Assembly: GCF_030127145.1 (NCBI RefSeq)
Contig: NZ_CP126158.1
Coordinates: 1,054,001 to 1,118,000 of the forward strand
Origin: Halobaculum halobium
GTDB taxonomy: Archaea; Halobacteriota; Halobacteria; Halobacteriales; Haloferacaceae
DNA length: 64,000 nucleotides
Reading direction: 5' to 3'
The notes beneath the pieces are model-generated. The model worked only from the letters and a program-made list of their open reading frames with translations, was not told the DNA's origin and made no database searches. A program made the translations under genes and the position numbers. This document shows positions 50,976 through 58,361 of this stretch, one piece after another. The first letter of the stretch is position 1, and every line of letters begins with the position of its first letter.

Positions 50976-52154
50976 TCACTCGAAGGTGAGCCCGTCGCGC
51001 AGGTCGCGGGCGCGGGCGAGCAGGTCGTCGCGGGCGGCCGGGTCCTCGGCCGCGGCGTCGCCGTCGGCGTCGACGAGCGTGAGGTGGCCCAGCTTGCGCA
51101 GCGGGCGGGCCTCCCGCTTCCCGTACCAGTGGAGGTTCGCGTTCGGCGCCGCAAGGACGGCACCGACGCCCGACAGCGACGCCGGACGCGGTTCGGATAC
51201 GTCGCCGAGGACGTTCGCCATCACGGTCGGCGCGCGCGCCTCCGCGGTCCCGAGGGGCCACCCGAGGGCCGCGCGGACGTGCTGTTCGAACTGGGAGGTC
51301 GTCGCCCCCTCGATGCTCCAGTGACCGGAGTTGTGGGGGCGCGGGGCGACCTCGTTGACCGAGACCGTCCCGTCCGACTCCTCGAAGAGTTCCATCGCGA
51401 ACACGCCGCGCCCGTCGAGCGTCTCCAGCGTGTCGAGCGCGACCTCGTGGGCGCGCTCGGCGACCGCCTCCGAGCACCGTGCGGGCGCGACCGTCTCGCG
51501 GAGGATCTCCTCGCGGTGGACGTTCTCGACCACGGGAAACGCGCGTCGCTCGCCGTCGCCGCGGACCGCGACCACCGAGAGTTCCCGCTCGAAGTCGATC
51601 AGCTCCTCGGCCATCGCGCCGTCGTCGCCGGCGCCCACCTCGGCCAACTTGGCCCCGTAGTCGTCGCCGGGTTCGACGGGAACGTTGCCGCGGCCGTCGT
51701 AGCCGCCGGTCCGGGCCTTCAGCATGCAACCGCCGAAGCGCTCGACCGCGTCGGCGAGGTCGGCGGCGCCGTCCACGGCGACGAACTCGGGGACCGGAAT
51801 TCCGGCGTCGGCGAACGCCCGCTTCTGGACGAGCTTGTCTTGGATCGTGCGCAGCGCGTCCGGCGAGGGGTGAACGGGCACGTCGTACTCCTCGCCGACC
51901 GCCTCCAGCACGTCGGGGTCGGCGAGTTCGATCTCCAGCGTCAGCGCGTCGGCCCGATCGGCGAGTTCGCGGACCGCGTCGGGATCGTCGAACGATCCCT
52001 CGATCTGTTCGGCGACGCGCGCCGCGGGGCAGTCCGGCGTCGGGTCCAGCACGACCACGTCGACGCCGAGCGGCGAGGCGGCCTCCGCGAGCATGCGGCC
52101 GAGTTGACCCCCGCCGACGACGCCCAGCGTCGGTCCGGGACAGGTCGGTGTCAC
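50976..52154 (-). CDS. purK: N5-carboxyaminoimidazole ribonucleotide synthase
   Basis: This 392-aa ATP-grasp enzyme makes N5-CAIR from AIR, ATP and bicarbonate. The N-terminal fold begins LGVVGGGQLGRMLAEAASPLG. ATP-grasp elements include MLKARTGGYDGRGNVPV and VFAMELFEESDGTVSVNEVA, and HNSGHWSIEGATTSQFEQH marks the substrate loop. It starts with GTG at 52154, supported by the TATA-like element at 52179-52186. It heads a purK-purE pair. Confidence 0.95.
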   Translation of the reverse strand: MTPTCPGPTLGVVGGGQLGRMLAEAASPLGVDVVVLDPTPDCPAARVAEQIEGSFDDPDAVRELADRADALTLEIELADPDVLEAVGEEYDVPVHPSPDALRTIQDKLVQKRAFADAGIPVPEFVAVDGAADLADAVERFGGCMLKARTGGYDGRGNVPVEPGDDYGAKLAEVGAGDDGAMAEELIDFERELSVVAVRGDGERRAFPVVENVHREEILRETVAPARCSEAVAERAHEVALDTLETLDGRGVFAMELFEESDGTVSVNEVAPRPHNSGHWSIEGATTSQFEQHVRAALGWPLGTAEARAPTVMANVLGDVSEPRPASLSGVGAVLAAPNANLHWYGKREARPLRKLGHLTLVDADGDAAAEDPAARDDLLARARDLRDGLTFE

Positions 52155-52178
52155 GGGCGACGGTTCGGCAGGTCCGCG

Positions 52179-52186
52179 AATAAATC
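52179..52186 (-). promoter_or_regulatory. TATA-like box of purK-purE
   Basis: On the minus strand gatttatt lies about 28 nt before the GTG at 52154, a good leaderless spacing that supports that start. Confidence 0.55.
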
Positions 52187-52289
52187 TTGCCTCACGATGC
52201 GATAACTATTCACGATCGTGGGTATATACTCGCCGATCCGGCTGTCGTCGCGGTCGGTCCGGCGTCCGCTCCCGAGCGTTGTCTCCCGT

Positions 52290-54307
52290 TCACTCTCGGG
52301 CGTCGGCGAGCGCCGCCTCGTCGATGAACACGACGATGCGTTCGGTCCACAGCCGGAAGGCGTATTCCCGCGACTCGTAGCCGTCGAGGCGGGTCTCCAA
52401 CTCCTCGGCGTCGCTCGGCTTGGCGATGACGACCGGTGGCATCTCCTCGGCCGGCGGGAGCCCCTCGAAGCGCGCCTCTGGCGGCGTCGACGTGACGTTC
52501 GCGTCGTGGAGTTCGAGGTACCAGGGGGTCGGCAGTCGGGAGTGCCAACTCGGCCCGCCGGGCGGCATTCGGTCGACGCTTGACTCGTCGGAGACGTACA
52601 GCCGCGTCCCGCGCGGCGTGCTCGTGCCCACCCACAGCACGTCTGTCCCCTCGTTGTCTCGGGCGACGGCGCCGGCGTCCTCTAGCGCGTGCTTGTAGTC
52701 GTTCTCGGGCTGGGCCCACTGGAGCACCTGCTTGTCTTCGGCCGACGCCGAGTTCCAGTAGTCAGCGTTGGGTGCGGCAACGCCGCCGACGGCAGCGAGG
52801 ACGATCAGCCCCGCGAGCCCCGCCGTGACCGCGTCCCCTGTTTCGACCGCGTCCCGCATCGAGTCGCCGATGGAGGCGAGTCCGACGGCCGCCGGGATCG
52901 ACAGCGGGAGCACGATGTGGACCGCCGCCCACGGCGCCTGGATGTCAGTCGCGACCGGGTAGCCGACCAGCGACGCCGCACCCCAGTACGTCGCGTACGC
53001 GACGACCGAACGGGTGCCACGGGCCTCACCATAGCCGTCGGCGAGGAAGCCCACGACCGCGAGCACGACGAGCACGCCGGACCCGTACGCCAGCGTCTCG
53101 ACGATGTCCCAGACGTACGGGACGTACGGGTGCCCCGAGTGGGTGCCGGCGGCCCACGTGCCCCAGAACTTCTCGCCGGCGCCCCACGTCGCCTCGTACA
53201 GCACCGAGCCGAGCGTCGGCGCCGCGGCGTCCGCCCCGGCGGACGCAGACGCGGACGCGACGCCGAGCGCCTGCCACAGGTCGGGACGCGGCGCATAAAG
53301 AACGCGACGGCGCCGAGGAACGTCGCGGCGACGCCGACGGCGCCCAGCGGCACCCAGATCACGAGGTGGCCGAGGAAGCCTGCCTCGCCCGTCCAGTGTG
53401 CGCCGGGTGCGCGCTCGCGGACCCGGCGCTCGATCCGCCGTCTCGTTCGCGATCCGGCGGTCCAGTCGTCGAGGAAGTGACCGAGGGCGACGGCCTCGAC
53501 GAACAGGGCGTCCAGCGGCGAGCCGGTTCGTCGGGCGGTCCGCACCACGCGGTGATCCAGCAGGAGGAACCCGGCGCCGAGGAAGCACGCGACGTAGACC
53601 AGCGCGTTCTCCTTTGCTGCGAAACCCAGCGCGAGGAGGACGGCCGATCCGAACAGCGGGAGCGTCCGGCGCGTGTCGATCGCGTACACGACGAGCGCGA
53701 ACGCGGCGACGGCGAAGCTCCCGACCAGCACGTCGCCGCGCATGAACCGACCGTAGTAGACGAGCAGCGGGTCGGCCGCCAGCAGCAGCGCGAGCGCGAC
53801 GACCTCGCGGTCGCGCAGGCGGTGGCGAAGCAACAGCGCGACCAGCGGGAGGAGTCCGCCGACGACCGCGACCGGGAGCCGCGCGGCGAAGTCGGACGCG
53901 CCGATCAGATCGAAGAGGGCGTTGTTGACGACCGGGAGGAACGGGCCGTGGATGATCGGCCGATAAAAGAACTCGCCGGTGGCGTCGAACCGGAGGATCC
54001 AGTAGCCGACGCGGCCTTCGTCCCAGTGGAAGATCCGTTGACCGAGCTGGACCGTCCGTACGAGCAGCGAGCCGACGACGATCAAGAGGACGGCGACCGT
54101 CGCCGGGTCGCCGACGCGATCGGCGAGCGCGTCGATCGGCGAGGCGTCGGAGTCAGGAACATAATCGGGGGCGGAGTCGGAGGCGGAGTCATCGCCGTCG
54201 GCGGAGTCGTCCGCCGCGGGCCCATCAGCGTCGCCCGCGGGAGGGTCCGGGTCGCCGTCAGCGGCGGGCCCGTCGGGGGCGTCGGCTCCGCCGGCGGGGT
54301 CGCTCAT
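52290..54307 (-). pseudogene. agl23: Agl23-like (TIGR03663-type) membrane protein, frameshifted
   Basis: The frame from the ATG at 54307 (MSDPAGGADAPDG) covers a disordered acidic N-terminus (about 65 aa) and the first helices of a GT-C-like polytopic protein, including IFHWDEGRVGYWILRF and YYGRFMRGDVLVGSF, up to VAFFMRRVP. The rest (YAPRPDLWQALG ... EKFWGTWAAGTHSGHPYVPY, ending in ALADARE at 52290) is in another frame. One extra T in the TTT run at 53297-53299 (minus strand) would join VAFF directly to YAPRPD, giving about 671 aa. The family is the haloarchaeal flippase-activity-associated protein Agl23, linked to N-glycosylation or polyprenol-glycan export. No other agl genes are nearby. 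Confidence 0.75.
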
Positions 54308-54497
54308 TGGGGTGCGGTCGCACGTCGGCGGTTACAACTCTTGTGATCCCTCGTGATCCGCCGAACGCGGCCCGGACCGTGCCGGATCCGATCCGGTTCG
54401 GTGGCTGCTCGGCCCCAACACGACTCCGCCGTCGGCGGGCCGGACACATCCGCCCAGAGCGGTACGCATTTCTGCCGGCCGGCCGTCGACTCGCATA

Positions 54498-54926
54498 ATG
54501 ACCGAGACGACACTCGGCCTGGTGGTCGCGCGCTACTACGCGTCCATCGCCGAGGCCATGGAGGAGTCCGCCCGCGAGGCGGTCGCCGAGCGCAGCGCGA
54601 CCGTCGCAGAGACCGTCGACGTCCCCGGCGCGTACGACACGCCGCTGGCGGCCGACCGGCTCGCCCGCCGCGACGACATCGACGCCGTCGCCGTCGTCGG
54701 CACCATCGTCTCCGGCGACACCGATCACGACCAGGTGATCGGCCAGGCCATCGCCGCGAAGCTCGCCGACGTGAGCCTCGACCGCGACACGCCCGTCACG
54801 TTCGGCGTGTCCGGCCCCGGACAGAGCGGGGCGGAGGCCCGGGAACGCGCCGAAAAAGGCGCGGAGGCCGCGTCGTCCGCCGTGGATCTGGCCGAGGGGC
54901 TACCGGCCGCGGAGGTGGCCGCGTGA
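54498..54926 (+). CDS. ribH: 6,7-dimethyl-8-ribityllumazine synthase
   Basis: This 142-aa enzyme carries out the penultimate step of riboflavin synthesis, joining a pyrimidine and a four-carbon phosphate. It shows LGLVVARYYASIAEAM, VDVPGAYDTPLAADRL, VAVVGTIVSGDTDHDQVIG (conserved His) and VSGPGQSGAEARERA. The short archaeal form lacks long extensions. Its stop overlaps the GTG of the aminotransferase (GTGA), so the pair is an operon. A gcatttct element about 30 nt upstream suits the ATG. Confidence 0.9.
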   Translation: MTETTLGLVVARYYASIAEAMEESAREAVAERSATVAETVDVPGAYDTPLAADRLARRDDIDAVAVVGTIVSGDTDHDQVIGQAIAAKLADVSLDRDTPVTFGVSGPGQSGAEARERAEKGAEAASSAVDLAEGLPAAEVAA

Positions 54927-56092
54927 GCGACGACTTCGCGTACGAGTTCGCCGAGCGCGTCGAACGCGTCGAGCCGTCGGCGACGCTGGCGATCTCCAAC
55001 GCCGCGAACGAACTGGAGGCCGAGGGCCACGACGTGGTCGACCTGTCGGTCGGCGCGCCCGACTTCCCCACCCCCGAGAACGTCGTCGAGGCCGGTAAGG
55101 CCGCGATGGACGCGGGGCACACGGGCTACACCTCCTCGAACGGCGTTCCCGAACTGAAGGAGGCGATCGCCGAGAAGCTCCGCGCCGACGACATCGACGC
55201 CGACGCCGGCGACGTGATCGTCACCCCCGGCGCCAAGCAGGCGCTGTACGAGACCGTCCAGACGCTCGTCGACGACGGGGACGAAGTCGTCCTCCTCGAC
55301 CCGGCGTGGGTGTCTTACGAGGCGATGGTGAAGCTCGCCGGCGGCGACCTTGCCCGCGTCGATCTCGCGCCCCACGACTTCTCGCTTGCCGACGGACTCG
55401 ACGACCTCGCGGAGACGGTCTCCGACGACACGGAACTGCTGATCGTCAACTCCCCGTCGAATCCGACGGGCGCCGTCTACTCCGACGAGGGACTGGAGGG
55501 TGTCCGCGACCTCGCGGTCGAGCACGACTTCGCAGTCATCTCAGACGAGATCTACGACGAGATCGTCTACGGCGTCGAGCAGACCAGCCTCGCAAGCCTG
55601 GACGGGATGGCCGACCGCACGGTCACGATCAACGGGTTCTCGAAGGCGTACTCGATGACCGGCTGGCGGTTGGGCTACCTGCACGCCACGGGCGACCTGA
55701 TCTCGCAGGCGGGGAAGCTCCACAGCCACTCGGTCTCCTGTGCGACGAACTTCGTTCAGCGCGCCGGCGTCGAGGCCCTGCGCAACACCGACGAGTCGGT
55801 CGAGGAGATGCGCGCGGCCTTCGAGTCCCGCCGCGACATGCTCGTCGACCTGTTCGACGACCACGCTGTCGACGTGACGGTCCCCGACGGCGCGTTCTAC
55901 ATGATGCTTCCCGTCGACGACGACGACTCGGCGTGGGCCGAGGAGGCGATCCAGGAGGCGCACGTCGCGACCGTCCCCGGGTCGGCGTTCGGCGCGCCCG
56001 GCTACGCCCGCATCAGCTACGCCGCCAGCGAGGAGCGCCTGAAGGAGGGCATGGAGCGCCTCTTCGACGCGGGCCTCCTCGGCGACGACTGA
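54923..56092 (+). CDS. aspC: Class I/II pyridoxal-phosphate aminotransferase (aspartate-type)
   Basis: This 389-aa fold type I enzyme starts with GTG (MSDDFAYEFAERVERV). Motifs are VDLSVGAPDFPTPENVV, GHTGYTSSNGVPELKEAI, LLIVNSPSNPTGAVYS and the PLP-binding Lys in NGFSKAYSMTGWRLGY. The likely reaction is amino transfer between an amino acid and 2-oxoglutarate; aspartate is the best guess, though related archaeal enzymes also act on aromatic or branched-chain substrates. It is coupled to ribH, perhaps only by transcription. It ends 260 nt before the nitrile hydratase beta gene. Confidence 0.9.
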   Translation: MSDDFAYEFAERVERVEPSATLAISNAANELEAEGHDVVDLSVGAPDFPTPENVVEAGKAAMDAGHTGYTSSNGVPELKEAIAEKLRADDIDADAGDVIVTPGAKQALYETVQTLVDDGDEVVLLDPAWVSYEAMVKLAGGDLARVDLAPHDFSLADGLDDLAETVSDDTELLIVNSPSNPTGAVYSDEGLEGVRDLAVEHDFAVISDEIYDEIVYGVEQTSLASLDGMADRTVTINGFSKAYSMTGWRLGYLHATGDLISQAGKLHSHSVSCATNFVQRAGVEALRNTDESVEEMRAAFESRRDMLVDLFDDHAVDVTVPDGAFYMMLPVDDDDSAWAEEAIQEAHVATVPGSAFGAPGYARISYAASEERLKEGMERLFDAGLLGDD

Positions 56093-56257
56093 GGGAACGA
56101 TCGGCGACGAAGCGACACGACGACGCCACACCGACTCCCCGCGGCGGCTTCTCGCGGGAGTCCGGGTTCGGCGGTCGGTGTTCAACAGCCGAGCGTCCGC
56201 GCCCGTCCGAACCTCGTGCGGGGCTTTCGCTGTCGTGTTTGCGGTGTCGGTCAGCCC

Positions 56258-56317
56258 GTCGACCGCGGGTCCCATGTCACCACGTGCGTCGACCGCGGAT
56301 GCTATGTCACTACGTGG
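56258..56317. repeat. Two tandem 30-bp direct repeats upstream of the nitrile hydratase beta gene
   Basis: Unit 1 (56258-56287) and unit 2 (56288-56317) are identical at 25 of 30 positions. Both contain gtcgaccgcgg, then atgtcac, then acgtg. They abut without a spacer and end four to five bases before the TATA-like element. A 30-bp period is close to three helical turns, so bound proteins would face the same side. Confidence 0.8.
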
Positions 56318-56321
56318 CGAG

Positions 56322-56329
56322 AATTTATC
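56322..56329 (+). promoter_or_regulatory. TATA-like box of the nitrile hydratase beta gene
   Basis: The octamer aatttatc lies about 27 nt before the ATG at 56353, giving a leaderless-type promoter directly downstream of the 30-bp repeats. Confidence 0.6.
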
Positions 56330-56352
56330 AGCCGCGGCGATGTCGTCCGCGT

Positions 56353-57054
56353 ATGGACGGGATACACGATCTCGGCGGGATGGACTCCTTCCACGATCTC
56401 CCGCCGGACCAGCCCGACGACGCCAGCCCGTTCCACCACGAGTGGGAGGGCGTCGTCCAATCGCTGTACATCACCGGCCTCGGCTCCGACACGTTCGAAC
56501 TCGACCGCTTCCGGTACACGCTGGAGGGCGACGATCCCGAGCGTTATCTGACGGTTCCCTACTACGAGCGCTGGCTGGGCGCGATCGAGACGCTGTTCGT
56601 CGAGGCGGGCGTCGTCGACGCCGACGAGCTTCGCGAGCGGGCCGAGTCGTTCGCCGCGGGGGAGGCCGAGGTGCCCGACGAGACGGACCCCAACCGGCTC
56701 CCCGCGCTGCTTGAGGGCACCCGCGAGAAGTACCTGAGCCGACGCGGCGACGGCGACCCTGAGTTCGCCGTCGGCGACCGCGTCCACGTTCGCAAACGCC
56801 ACCCCGCGGGCCACACGCGCTGCCCGCGGTACGTCCGCGGCGCCGAGGGCGAGGTCGTCGCCGACCGCGGCGCGCACGTGTACCCCGACGAGAACGCACT
56901 CGACGGGCGGGAAGGCGCCGACGGCGAGCGCGCCGAGCAACTGTACAACGTCCGCTTCGACGCCGAGGACCTCTGGGGCGACGACTGTACCGACGCCGAC
57001 GGCCTCCACATCGAGCTGTGGGAGCCGTACTTGGTCGCGTCCGACGCCGCGTAG
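56353..57054 (+). CDS. nthB: Nitrile hydratase subunit beta
   Basis: This 233-aa subunit begins MDGIHDLGGMDSFHDLP, the hallmark N-terminus of nitrile hydratase beta. An all-helical middle region (YLTVPYYERWLGAIETLF) follows. From about residue 138 there is the SH3-like barrel (FAVGDRVHVRKRHPAGHTRC, PRYVRGAEGEVV, LHIELWEPYLV). With subunit alpha it hydrates nitriles to amides in the cytoplasm. The order beta-then-alpha is that of cobalt-type enzymes. It has a clear promoter with two 30-bp repeats. A 78-nt gap separates it from the alpha gene. No frameshift or missing segment is visible. Confidence 0.9.
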   Translation: MDGIHDLGGMDSFHDLPPDQPDDASPFHHEWEGVVQSLYITGLGSDTFELDRFRYTLEGDDPERYLTVPYYERWLGAIETLFVEAGVVDADELRERAESFAAGEAEVPDETDPNRLPALLEGTREKYLSRRGDGDPEFAVGDRVHVRKRHPAGHTRCPRYVRGAEGEVVADRGAHVYPDENALDGREGADGERAEQLYNVRFDAEDLWGDDCTDADGLHIELWEPYLVASDAA

Positions 57055-57132
57055 CCGACGAGCGACATCGACGCGGTCGGGTCGGCTCGACCGGGGCGAA
57101 CGCCTAAGCCTCCACACGCGTCACCACTTCTC

Positions 57133-58305
57133 ATGACCGACGACCACAGGAGTTCCGACGGTCCGCCGTCGCACCCCGATCCCGAGCTCCGCGACGAAAT
57201 CGATCCGCAGTCCAGGGCCCGCGCGCTCCAGTCGCTGTTGACCGAGAAGGGCGTCTTGAGCACGGACGCCGTCGACGAGGTGATCGCGACCTACGAGGGC
57301 GACGTGGGGCCGATGAACGGCGCCCGGGTCGTCGCGCGGGCGTGGACCGACCCCGAGTACCGCGAGTGGCTGCTCGAGGACGGCATCGAGGCCGTCACCG
57401 AACTGGACGTCTCGGTGAACGACGAGGTGATGGAGCTTCGGGTGGTCGAGAACACCGACGAGACGCACAACGTCGTCGTCTGCACGCTCTGCTCGTGTTA
57501 CCCGTGGGCGGTGTTGGGACTGCCGCCGACGTGGTACAAGTCGCCCGCGTACCGCTCGCGCGTCGTCGACGAGCCGCGCGCGCTGCTGCGCGATGAGTTC
57601 GACACAGAACTGGACGACAGCGTCGACGTGGAGGTGTGGGACTCCAACTCCGAGGTGCGCTACATGGTGCTCCCGCAGCGACCAGAGGGGACCGAGGAAC
57701 TCAGCGAGGCCGAGCTCGCGGAGCTGGTCTCGCGCAACGCGATGATCGGCGTCGAACGCCTCGGCGACGGGGGCTCTATCGCTTCCGACGGCGGCGCGCG
57801 GGCGGCAGACGCAGCCGGGGCCCCGGACGCGAAAACGGACGCTCCGACCGCCGACATCGACACCGCTGCCAAGCCGGTCCCCCGCGCCGACGCCGACGGG
57901 CCGACGTTCGCCGAGCCGTGGATGGCGCGCTCGTTCGCGCTCGCAGTCGCGCTCACCGACGAGGACGACCCCGGCCGCACCTGGGACGACTTCCAGTCGG
58001 AATTGGTCACCGCGCTCGACGCGAACCCCGGCGCCGAGGCCGGGAGCGATGCGGACTACTACGGTGCGTGGCTGGCCGCCTTAGAGCGGTTCCTGACCGA
58101 CCGCGACCTCGTCGACGACGCGGCGTTCGTCGCCCGTACGACCGCCTTCGCGGACGGCGATCGCAGCGCCCACGAGTTCGTCGAGGGCGATCCGCACGCC
58201 CACGCCGACCGACTGCCCGAGGGCCACGCTGACGGGGCACACCACCACCACGGCGACGGAGACGGGCACAGCCACGGTCACGGCGACGGAGCCAACCACC
58301 GCTAA
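57133..58305 (+). CDS. nthA: Nitrile hydratase subunit alpha fused to an activator-like domain and a His-rich tail
   Basis: This 390-aa protein is about 180 aa longer than a normal alpha subunit. Residues 15-210 are the alpha domain. The metal site VVVCTLCSCYPW (C117, C120, C122) is the cobalt-type motif; iron-type enzymes have CSLCSC. A linker of about 45 residues follows (Ala/Asp/Gly-rich). Residues 259-350 (FAEPWMARSFALAVALTDED; YYGAWLAALERFLTDRDLV) resemble the separate activator protein (P14K/NhlE type), itself similar to the beta N-terminus. From residue 353 a tail carries many His, including AHHHHGDGDGHSHGH. The gene therefore joins the catalytic subunit, its metallochaperone and a probable metal-storage tail. 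It is co-directional with nthB, 78 nt after it; a cctaagcc element about 27 nt upstream may also promote it. Confidence 0.85.
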   Translation: MTDDHRSSDGPPSHPDPELRDEIDPQSRARALQSLLTEKGVLSTDAVDEVIATYEGDVGPMNGARVVARAWTDPEYREWLLEDGIEAVTELDVSVNDEVMELRVVENTDETHNVVVCTLCSCYPWAVLGLPPTWYKSPAYRSRVVDEPRALLRDEFDTELDDSVDVEVWDSNSEVRYMVLPQRPEGTEELSEAELAELVSRNAMIGVERLGDGGSIASDGGARAADAAGAPDAKTDAPTADIDTAAKPVPRADADGPTFAEPWMARSFALAVALTDEDDPGRTWDDFQSELVTALDANPGAEAGSDADYYGAWLAALERFLTDRDLVDDAAFVARTTAFADGDRSAHEFVEGDPHAHADRLPEGHADGAHHHHGDGDGHSHGHGDGANHR

Positions 58306-58326
58306 TCCCGCCCGACGCGCACGGAG

Positions 58327-58334
58327 GTTTATAC
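58327..58334 (+). promoter_or_regulatory. TATA-like box of the Hel308-like helicase gene
   Basis: The octamer gtttatac lies about 28 nt before the ATG at 58362, indicating transcription separate from nthA. Confidence 0.55.
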
Positions 58335-58361
58335 CCGAGAAGGACCCAGCACCGCCATCGA

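Noticed and set aside
56258-56317. Possible CRISPR-like repeat
   Set aside because: Only two units, directly abutting with no spacers and no cas genes; better explained as promoter repeats.
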